Origin: Verrucomicrobiota bacterium
GTDB taxonomy: Bacteria; Verrucomicrobiota; Verrucomicrobiia; Limisphaerales; J093
Direction of reading: 5' to 3'
Assembly (NCBI GenBank): GCA_022710935.1
Contig: JAKLFY010000016.1
Location: forward strand, 1 to 64,000
Length of the DNA: 64,000 nucleotides
Position 1 is the stretch's first letter, and the number at the start of each line of letters is the position of its first letter. The notes beneath the pieces are model-generated. The model was not told the origin of the DNA. It did not search any database and saw nothing but the letters and a program-made list of their open reading frames with translations. Shown here in pieces: positions 55,281 through 64,000 of the stretch. A program made the position numbers and the translations under genes.

Positions 55281-55997
55281 ATGAAACCCTCGAATGTCAA
55301 CACTCCCCGTGAACCGGGAAAAAGGCCCACATTCGCACGCCGTTCCATCTCGGCCGGGCTGACCCTGGCGCTCTGTCTTGGATTCACCGGCTGCTCGGCT
55401 CTCAGGCCGGTCGAGGTCGTGGAACGACACTTTGTTCTGAGCCCCTTGCCGGACGAGGCGGCGGCTCCGGCCGCATCTGTGTCGCCTCGAGGCCCGACGG
55501 TGGGTGTCGGGCCGCTGCGCGTCGCGGCCTACCTGTCGCGCGATGCGTTCGTTGTGCGTCGCGGCCGCCATGAAATCCAGTACCTCGAGTCGATGCGCTG
55601 GGCCGAACGCGTGGACAGAGGGGTCCAGCGAGTGTTCGAGGCGAACCTGGGCATGTTGCTTCCCGACGCCGTGATTCGCTCGACATCCTGGAGGCCCGGC
55701 GATGTCGCGGTCGAAGTGCAGATCCAGTTGGAGCAGCTCGATGTCGACTTGGCTGGCAACGGCGTGTTGGAGGCCGCCTGGCGCATCATCGCGCACGATC
55801 GGGAGGGCGCCGTGCGCCACGGTCGGAGCCGTCACACCGTGTCGGGACCGCGGCCGTCTGTCGATCCGGACGGCGCGGTTGCGACATTGAGCCTGTTGGT
55901 TGGCACTCTGAGCCGGGATGTGGCGGCGGCTGTGCTGGGAGACGCGCGGTTCGAGCCCGACGGTTCGGGGCGCGCCGGGCGAGCGGATCTTCCCTGA
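55281..55997 (+). CDS. PqiC/ABC-auxiliary lipoprotein
   Basis: Predicted 238 residues with a lipoprotein signal (LTLALCLGFTGC, Cys as lipidated residue). The mature part HFVLSPLP ... VGVGPLRVAAYLSRDAFVVR matches the PqiC/ABC_trans_aux (DUF330) family, an outer-membrane lipoprotein partner of MCE proteins. Start alternatives are GTG 55275 and ATG 55281; the latter is chosen. The gene completes the Mla/Pqi-like set. Confidence 0.83.
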   Translation: MKPSNVNTPREPGKRPTFARRSISAGLTLALCLGFTGCSALRPVEVVERHFVLSPLPDEAAAPAASVSPRGPTVGVGPLRVAAYLSRDAFVVRRGRHEIQYLESMRWAERVDRGVQRVFEANLGMLLPDAVIRSTSWRPGDVAVEVQIQLEQLDVDLAGNGVLEAAWRIIAHDREGAVRHGRSRHTVSGPRPSVDPDGAVATLSLLVGTLSRDVAAAVLGDARFEPDGSGRAGRADLP

Positions 55998-56076
55998 ATC
56001 CAATGGCCGCGGGGCTCGTCTACAAAGAGCATTTGCATCGCGGCAGCGGCAGACTAGTGTTGACGCTCTGATTGTC

Positions 56077-57414
56077 ATGAAGAAGTGGATCATTTGGATA
56101 CTTGTGCTGGGCGCGCTCGGTTACATGGGCTACGGGCCGTGGAAGGCCTGGCGCGCCAGAGCGCGGGAAGCCGATGAGAGCAAACGGCCGAGCACCGCCT
56201 CGGTCATTCAGACCAACATCAGCTTTGCGGTGAACGCCGCGGGCGAGATCAGCCCGGCGGAGCAGGTGTCCGTTCGTCCGGAAATCAACGGGAAGATCGA
56301 GGTGTTGCCGGTGGACATTGGCGATCAGGTGGAGAAGGGCTCGCTGTTGTTCAAACTGGACGACAAGGAACTGCAGCAGCAACGGGCGTCGAACCTGACC
56401 GCCATCGAGCGGGCCAGGCTCGAGTTGGCCAAGGCCGAGCGGGACTACAAACGCGCGGACGAGATGCTTGCGGATCACCTGATTTCCCAGGAATTGCATG
56501 ACAACACGCAGACCACGTTCGAGCTCGCCAAGAACTCGCTCGACCGCGCCCAGAAGGAACTGGCCATCATCGAGGAACGTCTGACGAAGACGGAAGTGCG
56601 CGCCCCCTTCGACTGCACCGTGCTCACACGGCCCATCTCGGCCGGACAGGCGGTGTCCGGGTCGGGCGGATTCAACAGCGGAACGGAGGTCCTGTCCATT
56701 GCCGATTTGGACTCGATGGTGATCAATGCGCACGTCAACCAGGCCGACGTGCCTCGATTGGGCGTCAATCAAACGGTCGAGGTCTCCGTCGAGGCCGTGC
56801 CCGGTCTCCTGGTGACGGGCGTGGTCGAGCGCATCGCTCCGCAGGCGACCATCCGGAACAACATCAAAGGCTTCGCGGCGCGCATCCTGCTCAAGAACGT
56901 CGACCGGCGGGTGCGACCGGGCATGACGGCAAACGTCAAGATTCCGGTGGCCTCGGTCGAGAACGTGCTCGCGGTTCCCCTCGCCGCGGTGTTCACGGAA
57001 CTGAACCCCGAGACAGGCCAGATGGAACGTTTCGCCTATGTGCAGAACCCGACCGGCTTCGAGAGGCGCCCGGTGCGGATTGGCGTCTCGGATTTCTTCT
57101 ATGCCGAGATCCAGGACGGCCTCGCGCCGGGTGAGACCGTCTCCATCGAGCTTCCGAAGGACCAGCGCGACAAGCCGTCGAAGAACCTCGCTGGCGCGCC
57201 ACCCGGTCCCGGGCGGGTCGTCGCTGCCGCCCGCGCCACCGGCGCCCCGCCGGCGACGGCTTCCGCCCCGCGTCCGGCCGAGGGGGCGGGCGCCGGCGGT
57301 GTTGCTGTGCCTGCAGCGGGAGCTTCGAACGCGCCGCCGGCATCCAAGATCGAGACGACTGCCACGAGCGGGACGGCGGCGACGAGCGGAGCGGCGGGCG
57401 GCGCCGGCCGGTAG
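56077..57414 (+). CDS. MacA/HlyD-type periplasmic adaptor
   Basis: Predicted 445 residues. N-terminal membrane helix (IIWILVLGALGYMGY), lipoyl half-motif SPAEQVSVRPEINGKIEVLP and VEKGSLLFKLDDKELQQQ, a helical hairpin, barrel (EVRAPFDCTVLTRPISAGQA) and RPGMTANVKIPVASVENVLA. It links the inner-membrane permease to outer-membrane efflux. A long Pro/Ala-rich tail is unusual. The neighbouring ATPase and permeases complete a MacAB-like exporter. Confidence 0.9.
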   Translation: MKKWIIWILVLGALGYMGYGPWKAWRARAREADESKRPSTASVIQTNISFAVNAAGEISPAEQVSVRPEINGKIEVLPVDIGDQVEKGSLLFKLDDKELQQQRASNLTAIERARLELAKAERDYKRADEMLADHLISQELHDNTQTTFELAKNSLDRAQKELAIIEERLTKTEVRAPFDCTVLTRPISAGQAVSGSGGFNSGTEVLSIADLDSMVINAHVNQADVPRLGVNQTVEVSVEAVPGLLVTGVVERIAPQATIRNNIKGFAARILLKNVDRRVRPGMTANVKIPVASVENVLAVPLAAVFTELNPETGQMERFAYVQNPTGFERRPVRIGVSDFFYAEIQDGLAPGETVSIELPKDQRDKPSKNLAGAPPGPGRVVAAARATGAPPATASAPRPAEGAGAGGVAVPAAGASNAPPASKIETTATSGTAATSGAAGGAGR

Positions 57415-57456
57415 CCGACGTTCCACGGCGTCTTCGAGGCCCGGATCAGAACCTGT

Positions 57457-58212
57457 ATGGCCCTTGTCGAACTGCGCAACGTCAGCAAGATCTACCAGTT
57501 GGGCGGCGAAGAGATTCGAGCCCTCGATGACGTGTCGTTTGACATCGACGAGGGCGAGTTCATCTCGATCATCGGCCCGTCGGGGAGCGGCAAGTCGACG
57601 CTGATGCACATTCTGGGATGCCTCGACTCGCCAAGTCGCGGCACGATCCAGCTCGACGGGATGATGATTCAGGATGCCTCGGCGCGCGAGTTGGCGGCGA
57701 TTCGCAATCGGAAGATCGGCTTTGTTTTCCAATTCTTCAACCTGTTGCCCAAACTCAATGTCGTCCAGAACGTCGAGCTCCCAATGATCTACAGCGGCGT
57801 CTCGGCAAGCGAGCGCCGCCGCCGGGCAATGGCCGCCCTCGCGTCGGTCGACCTGGCGAATCGAAGCCGGCATCGTCCCAGCCAGCTCTCCGGCGGCCAG
57901 CAGCAGCGCGTGGCTGTCGCTCGAGCGCTGGTGAACGACCCGCGGATCATCTTTGCCGACGAACCGACGGGCAATCTCGATTCCCACACCGGCGAGGCCA
58001 TCCTGGGCCTGTTCCGCCGCCTCAGCGTCGAGGGGCGCACCATTGTTCTTGTCACACACGACCCGGAGATCGCCGCCGTCACGCCCCGCCGGATCGAAAT
58101 CCGGGATGGGCGAATCGCCGAGAAGATCGACCTCACGCTGGCGGGGCTGGATCGGGAGGCCCCAACCATCCCGCGGAGGCCAGCCGGCGGGGGGACAGGA
58201 GTGACGCAATGA
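57457..58212 (+). CDS. MacB/LolD-type ABC ATPase
   Basis: Predicted 251 residues. Walker A GPSGSGKST (residues 40-48), Q-loop GFVFQFFNLLP, signature LSGGQQQRVAVARALVNDP, Walker B IIFADEPTGNLDS, switch His VTHDPEI. Typical of the MacB/LolD subgroup. It starts 42 bp after the adaptor and its stop overlaps the first permease by 4 bp. Confidence 0.93.
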   Translation: MALVELRNVSKIYQLGGEEIRALDDVSFDIDEGEFISIIGPSGSGKSTLMHILGCLDSPSRGTIQLDGMMIQDASARELAAIRNRKIGFVFQFFNLLPKLNVVQNVELPMIYSGVSASERRRRAMAALASVDLANRSRHRPSQLSGGQQQRVAVARALVNDPRIIFADEPTGNLDSHTGEAILGLFRRLSVEGRTIVLVTHDPEIAAVTPRRIEIRDGRIAEKIDLTLAGLDREAPTIPRRPAGGGTGVTQ

Positions 58213-59714
58213 GCCGTGATGATTTGAAGGCGGGCCGGGGGCGCGATGGAGAGACGGGCGGGCCGCCGCATGCGGGCGGGGACCTCTCCCTCCGGCATTC
58301 GTCTGTCAACCTCAACACGACGATCAGCGTGGGGCTGCGTGAGATCTGGGCGCACAAGTTCCGATCTGCGCTTACGATGCTGGGGATCGTGCTGGGCGTA
58401 TCGAGTCTGGTGGCGATGTCGGCGCTGGTCAAGGGCATGGAAAAAGGCGCCAAGGAGGCGCTGATCGCGGTGGGCGGGCTCGAAAAGGTGCGGGTCGAGT
58501 CGCAACCCGTGCCGATCGAGCAGCGGCATTTGGCGGAGCAGGCCGTGGGCATGACGATGAACGACGTCCACGCGCTCCAGACCAGCGCGCCCCTGGTCAG
58601 GCGCCTCTCGCCCGAAATGCGCGTGCCTGCGATCGCATCGGCCAACGGCAACACATTCCGGAGCTGGATGTGCATGGGCGTCTGGCCGGTCGCGCTCGAG
58701 ATGATGGAACATACCCTGGCGCATGGCCGGATGTTCAACGAGATCGACGATGAAATGGCCCGGAGCGTGTGCGTGATTGGCACCGGCGTGCGCGATGAAC
58801 TTTGGGGGGAACCGGACACGACCGGCCAGGAGGTCATACCGATCGGCGAGACGATCTTCCTCAACGGCGTGCCCTTCACCGTCATCGGCATGTTCCAGCA
58901 TTACGAAAGCGAACAGGACCGCAAGACCCGCGAGCTGGCCCGACGCGAGGCCGAGACGGGCGGCGCTGCGCAGACGCCCGCTCCAGGCTTGCGACGCGAT
59001 CGGGGGCATAGTCATCGGTCCGGCGGCTGGGCGTTTTGGATTAAGAACGCGACCATCTACATGCCGCTCAACACGGCCTACATGAAATTCCGCACGGGCG
59101 TGAGCGTCAGCAGCTTCGGCCCCGGCGGCGGGGGCGGGATGTCGGGAACCACGGGCGATCCAAGGCTGACCGGTTTGGAACTTAAGATCGAAAGCGTGGA
59201 TCGATTGCCCGAATCGCTCCAGCAGGTCCGCAACGTGCTGATGAGCACGCACAAGGGCGTCGAGGATTTCACGTTCCGGACGCAGGAGGACTGGGCCGAG
59301 AACATCGAGACCTTCGTTCGCAACACGCGGATGAGCGGCGGGCTGATTGCGGGGATGAGTCTGCTCGTGGGCGGGATCGGCATCATGAACATCATGCTGG
59401 CGAGCATCTCGGAGCGCGTTCGGGAGATCGGCATCCGCAAGTCCGTCGGGGCCACCACAGCCGACGTCTTCATTCAGATTCTGATCGAGAGTCTGGTGAT
59501 CGCGATTCTTGGCGGGTTGGCGGGCCTGGTGACCTCTTTCGGGTTGACGCGTCTAATCAGCACGTTCTCGCCGACGGACAACGCGCCGATCGTGACGCTG
59601 ACCGCCATGCTGGTCGCCTTCGGGTTCAGCGTGGCCATCGGCATCCTGGCAGGGCTGGTCCCGGCCTTCCGGGCCTCCCGGCTCAATCCCATCCAGGCCT
59701 TGCGGTATGAGTGA
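58209..59714 (+). CDS. MacB-like ABC transporter permease, copy 1
   Basis: Predicted 501 residues, four membrane helices plus a large periplasmic domain. GLREIWAHKFRSALTMLGIV starts the first helix and the C-terminus has GGIGIMNIMLASISERVREI followed by GIRKSVGATTADVF, then RASRLNPIQALRYE. It lacks a fused ATPase domain. Long N-terminal tail and insertion (Gly-rich GPGGGGGMSG). Paired with a second, similar permease just downstream. Confidence 0.9.
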   Translation: MSRDDLKAGRGRDGETGGPPHAGGDLSLRHSSVNLNTTISVGLREIWAHKFRSALTMLGIVLGVSSLVAMSALVKGMEKGAKEALIAVGGLEKVRVESQPVPIEQRHLAEQAVGMTMNDVHALQTSAPLVRRLSPEMRVPAIASANGNTFRSWMCMGVWPVALEMMEHTLAHGRMFNEIDDEMARSVCVIGTGVRDELWGEPDTTGQEVIPIGETIFLNGVPFTVIGMFQHYESEQDRKTRELARREAETGGAAQTPAPGLRRDRGHSHRSGGWAFWIKNATIYMPLNTAYMKFRTGVSVSSFGPGGGGGMSGTTGDPRLTGLELKIESVDRLPESLQQVRNVLMSTHKGVEDFTFRTQEDWAENIETFVRNTRMSGGLIAGMSLLVGGIGIMNIMLASISERVREIGIRKSVGATTADVFIQILIESLVIAILGGLAGLVTSFGLTRLISTFSPTDNAPIVTLTAMLVAFGFSVAIGILAGLVPAFRASRLNPIQALRYE

Positions 59715-59759
59715 CCTGCGACAAACGGACTTGCGACCCCGCCCCGCCGCCCGGTTTCC

Positions 59760-61112
59760 ATGAACCTCTTCAACACCATCCTGGTCGGCCTGAAGGAAGT
59801 CTGGACGCACAAGTTCCGGTCGGTGTTGACCATGCTTGGGATCATCCTGGGCGTTGCCAGCCTGGTCGGCATGGCGGCGGTCATCAAGGGGATGGAGAAC
59901 GGCATGAAGGAGGCCATGATCGCCATGGGAGGGGCCGACAAGGTCTTGTTGCAGGAGGAGGAAGTGCCTTCGCATCAGCAACACCTGGCCGATCAGGCGC
60001 CCGGCCGGACGATGGTGGACGTCGAGGCCCTGAGACGAAGCGCGCCGCTTCTGCGCGTGGTCTCGCCCGAAATGAGGGTTTCCGGCGTCGTGGCGACCCG
60101 CGGCGAGAAGATGGCCATGCCCTCCGAGCTGTGCGGCGTCTGGCCCGCGGTCGTCGACATGAACCTGCACACGCTGGCGCACGGGCGTTTCTTCACCGAA
60201 CTGGACGAGGAGAACGCGCACGCGGTGTGCGTCATTGGGACCGGCATACGCGACGAACTGTTCGGAGCCCCGGAAGACGTCGGGCGGGAGATCATCCCGA
60301 TCGGCGAGTTGGTGAACCTGAACGGACAGCCCTTCACCATCGTGGGCATGTTCGCCCACTATGAGAGCGAGCAGGAAAAAAAGATGCGCGAGCTGGCCAG
60401 GTCCAAGCCGCCTGAGACCAGAGCGGGCCCCGCGCGGCAGCGTGGCTTCGGGCGGGGCAACTGGGCGTTCTGGCGCAAGAACTACACGATGTACATCCCG
60501 CTCAACACGGCCTGGATCCGGTTTCGGGCGGCGTCCGGACTCGACAACATACCGGATCCGCGACTGTCGGACATCGATCTCAAGGTGGGGAGCATCGAGC
60601 GAGTCGATGTGGCGCTGCAGCAGGCGCGCAACGTCCTGATGATGACCCACCGCGGGATCGAGGATTTCAGCTTCCGCACGCAGGAGAACAATCTCGAGAG
60701 CATCAACAAACAGATCCGCAATGCGCGGCTGAGCGGCGGCTTCATCGCGGCGATCAGCCTTCTGGTGGGTGGGATCGGGATCGTGAACATCATGCTCGCC
60801 AGCATCAACGAGCGCATCCGCGAGATTGGAATCTGCAAGGCCGTCGGCGCCAGCGGCCTGGCCATCTTCGCCCAGATTCTCATCGAGAGCGTCGTCATCG
60901 CGCTGTTGGGCGCCGCTTTGGGCGTTGGGGCGTCGTACGGCCTGGTGGCGATACTTGCCCTGATCAGTCCGTCGGCCAATGCGCCACTCATCACGCCTCT
61001 GGCCATGGCCATCGCCGTGGCTTTCAGCGCCCTGGTCGGCGTCTCGGCCGGCCTGTTCCCCGCATGGAAAGCCGCCCGCCTCAATCCGATCCAGGCGCTT
61101 CGAAACGAATAG
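59760..61112 (+). CDS. MacB-like ABC transporter permease, copy 2
   Basis: Predicted 450 residues, clearly paralogous to the upstream permease: same VWTHKFRSVLTMLGIILGVA start, HTLAHGRFFTELDEENAHAV, GGIGIVNIMLASINERIREI and KAARLNPIQALRNE end. Two permeases with one ATPase suggest a heterodimer. It ends about 17 bp before the palindromic element at 61129. Confidence 0.9.
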   Translation: MNLFNTILVGLKEVWTHKFRSVLTMLGIILGVASLVGMAAVIKGMENGMKEAMIAMGGADKVLLQEEEVPSHQQHLADQAPGRTMVDVEALRRSAPLLRVVSPEMRVSGVVATRGEKMAMPSELCGVWPAVVDMNLHTLAHGRFFTELDEENAHAVCVIGTGIRDELFGAPEDVGREIIPIGELVNLNGQPFTIVGMFAHYESEQEKKMRELARSKPPETRAGPARQRGFGRGNWAFWRKNYTMYIPLNTAWIRFRAASGLDNIPDPRLSDIDLKVGSIERVDVALQQARNVLMMTHRGIEDFSFRTQENNLESINKQIRNARLSGGFIAAISLLVGGIGIVNIMLASINERIREIGICKAVGASGLAIFAQILIESVVIALLGAALGVGASYGLVAILALISPSANAPLITPLAMAIAVAFSALVGVSAGLFPAWKAARLNPIQALRNE

Positions 61113-61128
61113 CGGCCGCGCGCGCCGT

Positions 61129-61202
61129 CCAACCCGCATGGCAGACATCATGCGAAATCTGATCGCCCTGTGCACGGACGGGCTAGGAAAAATGCGGGTT
61201 AC
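61129..61202. repeat. Palindromic intergenic element, copy B
   Basis: Ends are AACCCGCAT (61131-61139) and ATGCGGGTT (61192-61200), 9-bp stem. The core GCAGACATCATGCGAAATCT followed by an inner hairpin GCCC, 11-nt loop and GGGC matches copy A at 22289-22360 in opposite orientation. On the minus strand the end reads GTAACCCGCAT, and TAA (61199-61201) is the stop codon of the cardiolipin synthase gene. Confidence 0.9.
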
Positions 61203-62665
61203 AGGATCGGCGTCAGGAGCCGCGCAACGCCGTCGCGAAGCCGCACGGGCAGACTGCGGGCGTCGACTTGGGAGAGCGTGATCGGCCGCGCCTGGCGCTG
61301 GCGTTCCTCGAACCAGGCGGCCAGTGTCCGGGCTAGGGCGGGGTCGTAGCATTCGACGTTGAACTCGAAATTGAGGCGGAGGCTGCGGGGATCCCAGTTT
61401 GTCGAGCCCAGGAGGGTCCAGCAATCGTCCACAAGAAGCAGCTTCGAGTGGTCAAACGGCGGCGGTGACAGCCAGAGCCGGCATCCGCGCTCGAGGACCT
61501 GCCACCAGTGGGCCGCCGACGCCCACTGCACGAAGGGCAGGTTGCTCCTCCCCGGCAGCAGGATGTCCACCGACACACCGCGGAGCGCCGCCAGATTCAG
61601 CGCGGCGATCAACGGCGCGTTTGGCAGGAAATACGGTGTCATGACACGCACGGTCGAGCGCGCCGCCCCCACGGCCCCCAGCAGAGTCCACTGCAGCACC
61701 TCGAAATCCTCGTCGGGACCGTCCGCCAGACCCCGCGCGAAGACGGCGCCGGCCCCTTCGAGCGGCGGAAACCAGCGTTCCCCGCGCAGGCGTTCGCCCG
61801 TGGTGAACAGCCAGTCCTCGGCGAAGACCTCCTGCAGGTGGGCCACCACCGGTCCCCGGAGCCGGAACTGGAGATCCTTCACCGGGTGCGCCGGTTTGCG
61901 TGCCAGGCAATGACCGACCCGCAGGTTCATGCCGCCCGTGAACCCCTCGCGTCCATCCACTACAAGCAGCTTGCGATGGTTGCGCAGGTTGATCGACACC
62001 AGTTGCCCGCGGGGGAATGCCGGGAGAAACCGGGCATAGCGAACGCCTTCCCGTCGAAGCACACCCAGAATGGACGGCCACGAATAGCGCGTGCCGGTGG
62101 CGTCGATGAGCACCCGCACCTGGACGCCCCGCCTCCGGGCGTCGCCCAGCGCGCGGGCAAACGCGATCCCGACCTCGTCGCGGTCGAAAATGTATGTCGA
62201 GAGCGTCACGGAATGCCGGGCGGCGGCGATGGCCTCGAGCATGGCCGGGAACGCGGCGTCGCCGTCGATGAGGAGGTCGACCTGATTGCCCGGCACCAGC
62301 GGACGCACGACGACTTCGTCCACCAGCGCGGCGAGCGTGACAAGGTGACGGCTCTCGGGAGGCAGATGCTGTTCAAGCGTTTCGGGCGCACAGGCAGGTT
62401 CGAGCCCGGGCGATCGGTAATGGTCTTCCTCTCCGCGCAGCAGCAGGGCCCGCCGCCGAATGCGGTTGACGCCCAGCATGAAGTAGAGCACCGCGCCCCC
62501 GAGCGGGAGCATCCAGATCAGGCCGGCCCAAAGCAGGGCGGAGCGCGGGTCGCGCTTGAAGAGAATGGCGTGAGCCGAGGCCAGCGTGGAAAACAGGACA
62601 GTGAAGCCGGCCAGAGCATACGGCCCAACATCGAGCAGCGCATCGAGTATCCCTGCAGTCGTCAT
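61199..62665 (-). CDS. cls: Cardiolipin synthase-type phospholipase D protein
   Basis: Predicted 488 residues. Start at MTTAGILDALLDVGPY (62665) with a G-rich segment upstream; ATG 62725 is an alternative. Two N-terminal membrane helices, then two HKD motifs: NHRKLLVVDGREGFTGGMN and FDHSKLLLVDDCWTLLGSTN, both complete (His-x-Lys-x4-Asp). Makes cardiolipin from two phosphatidylglycerols. The stop codon lies within the palindromic element. Overlaps neither neighbour; it is convergent with the MacB-like permease and divergent from alaS. Confidence 0.9.
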   Translation of the reverse strand: MTTAGILDALLDVGPYALAGFTVLFSTLASAHAILFKRDPRSALLWAGLIWMLPLGGAVLYFMLGVNRIRRRALLLRGEEDHYRSPGLEPACAPETLEQHLPPESRHLVTLAALVDEVVVRPLVPGNQVDLLIDGDAAFPAMLEAIAAARHSVTLSTYIFDRDEVGIAFARALGDARRRGVQVRVLIDATGTRYSWPSILGVLRREGVRYARFLPAFPRGQLVSINLRNHRKLLVVDGREGFTGGMNLRVGHCLARKPAHPVKDLQFRLRGPVVAHLQEVFAEDWLFTTGERLRGERWFPPLEGAGAVFARGLADGPDEDFEVLQWTLLGAVGAARSTVRVMTPYFLPNAPLIAALNLAALRGVSVDILLPGRSNLPFVQWASAAHWWQVLERGCRLWLSPPPFDHSKLLLVDDCWTLLGSTNWDPRSLRLNFEFNVECYDPALARTLAAWFEERQRQARPITLSQVDARSLPVRLRDGVARLLTPIL

Positions 62666-63032
62666 CGGCCCGCCCCAGACATACCCGATCAATCCCTGCG
62701 CGCAACTCGGAAACTCAGCCAGCATCACTGAGTTCGTTGCATCGGATTGTTGTCGGTCTTCTGTCGCCCGGTGAGGGCACCGGGCCTGCAACGGATCGGG
62801 ACTTCCGCTGTAGGCCGCCTGCCCCCAGGCGGCGCAAACTCGATTCCCACCGACAACCTCCAGATACACTGCACTGAGTTCAGGAAAGCAGTTTGGGATC
62901 GAGATTACGATTGCGATTGCGAGAGGTCGGGAAGGCTGAAAAACCTGAGATGCGCACCCGCTGCAGGCTAGGAATGCAATTCGACTGGCTTTTCCTGCGG
63001 CCCGCAGCCTATGCTGCGCCCCGTTTTTCGTA
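62666..63032. other. Divergent intergenic region between cls and alaS
   Basis: Apart from the hairpins at 62766-62833, it holds a short iterated GATTACGATTGCGATTGCGA tract near 62903. No gene or clear promoter is recognised. Confidence 0.4.
62766..62833. repeat. Two 8-bp stem hairpins with 4-nt loops
   Basis: GCCCGGTG-AGGG-CACCGGGC (62766-62785) and GCCGCCTG-CCCC-CAGGCGGC (62814-62833) are perfect stems 28 bp apart. Both have the size of the hairpins in the 104-bp array. They sit between divergent genes, so termination is unlikely. Confidence 0.85.
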
Positions 63033-64000
63033 TGACGTCCGTTGAAATCCGACAGTCTTTTCTCGACTTCTTCAGGTCGAAGCAGCACACCCTCGTGCCC
63101 TCCTCGACCCTGATGCCCGACGCGCCGAACCTGCTGTTCACCAACGCCGGCATGAACCAGTTTGTGCCGATCTTCCTGGGGCAAAAGGCGCCGGACGTGA
63201 GCCGGTGGGCCGGCGCTGTTCCCGGGCTCGACACGCGCGCCGCCGACACACAGAAGTGCATCCGGGCGGGCGGGAAGCACAATGACCTCGAAGACGTCGG
63301 CCTGGACACCTACCACCACACGTTCTTCGAGATGCTGGGGAACTGGAGTTTCGGGGATTACTTCAAGGAGGAGGCCATTGCGTGGGCGTGGGAGCTGGTG
63401 ACGGGCGTTTGGAAGTTCCCCAAGAACCGGCTCTACGCCACGGTGTACAAGCCCGGGCCAGGCGATCCGAGCGAATTCGACCTCGAAGCCTACAAGCATT
63501 GGGAACGCCTGTTTGTCACCGCCGGTCTCGATCCGAAGGTGCATATCTGCACCGGCGGCAAACAGGACAATTTCTGGATGATGGGCGAGACGGGCCCCTG
63601 CGGCCCGTGCTCCGAACTGCACGTCGATCTGACGCCGGACGGCGACACCCAGGGTGCGCTGGTGAACAAGGGCAGCGCACGATGCATCGAGATCTGGAAC
63701 CTGGTGTTCATCCAGTTCAACGCGAACCCCGACGGCACATTCTCGCCGCTCCCGGCCCGGCACGTCGATACCGGCATGGGCTTCGAGCGGGTGACGGCGA
63801 TCATTCAGAATACCCGTGGATTCACCGATTTCAGCCGCGTGATCTCGAACTACGAGACGGACATCTTCCGCCCCCTCTTCGACCGGCTCGAACAGGTGAG
63901 CGGCCAGCGCTATGGGTCGACGCTGCCTCCGGCAGGATCTCAGATCTCAGATTTGGAACCTCAAATCGCCGCGGATGTGGCTTTCCGGGTGATCGCGGAT
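63033..64000 (+). CDS. alaS: Alanyl-tRNA synthetase (5' part, cut by window end)
   Basis: The first 322 residues are present, starting [20 protein letters not shown]. The class II core is clear: [72 protein letters not shown] and [13 protein letters not shown], with [13 protein letters not shown]. It runs off the window, so the editing and C-terminal domains are not seen. It diverges from cls. Confidence 0.95.

Noticed and set aside
62726-63763. Upstream extension of the cls frame
   Set aside because: It is antisense to alaS, which has strong class II synthetase motifs.

Overview
The window looks like a piece of a chromosome of a Verrucomicrobiota bacterium, probably a Pedosphaera/Limisphaera-type lineage. 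The DNA is GC-rich. It carries an H-X9-DG type pseudopilin, a Verrucomicrobia/Planctomycetes-restricted small protein (49123-49539), a DUF2723 giant membrane protein, secreted proteins with an 'FYRL' type C-terminus, and many short palindromic repeats between genes. Only household genes (leuS, alaS, rpmG, rpsR, eda, cydAB) have unambiguous functions. The taxonomic call is an inference from gene content.

Layout. 0-4.7 kb: a PQQ-type propeller protein and a PilM-like protein on the minus strand, then a 104-bp tandem repeat array. 4.7-10.0 kb: eda, then a tight four-gene redox cluster (tetraheme cytochrome c, Tat-exported ferredoxin with four 4Fe-4S sites, NrfD-type membrane subunit, octaheme hydroxylamine-oxidoreductase-like cytochrome). 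10.1-14.4 kb: a gene remnant and a two-component pair whose kinase carries a WD40 propeller sensor. 14.6-22.3 kb: a giant secreted FG-GAP/cadherin protein with an apparent frameshift, and an ABC-2 type permease. 22.3-28.6 kb: a palindrome cluster, glycosyltransferases, a Tat-signal DegT aminotransferase and cytochrome bd oxidase. 28.7-33.9 kb: a toxin-antitoxin pair, transposase debris with REP-like repeats, a large secreted protein, and PepSY and RHS fragments. 33.9-44.7 kb: an alpha-amylase family enzyme, a CDP-alcohol phosphatidyltransferase, a lipoprotein hydrolase, a GDPD-like protein, a DksA-like protein with L33 and S18, and the DUF2723 protein. 45.0-61.1 kb: a pseudopilin, then a long plus-strand run of leuS, two small genes, an M16 peptidase, a Mla/Pqi-type lipid transporter and a MacAB-type exporter with two permeases. 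61.2-64.0 kb: cardiolipin synthase on the minus strand and the start of alaS.

How genes work together. The redox cluster reads as a quinol-linked electron path (NrfD to ferredoxin to cytochromes) feeding an octaheme enzyme of the HAO family, plausibly in nitrite or hydroxylamine chemistry. Cytochrome bd supplies a high-affinity oxygen branch. The Mla/Pqi and MacAB genes suggest a single envelope-maintenance transcription unit. The most novel-looking items are the HAO/NrfCD cluster and a pair of ~70-bp palindromic elements (22289-22360 and 61129-61202). These two elements share a conserved core, show compensatory base changes in two stems, and contain the stop codon of the adjoining gene. No tRNA, rRNA or CRISPR array was recognised.
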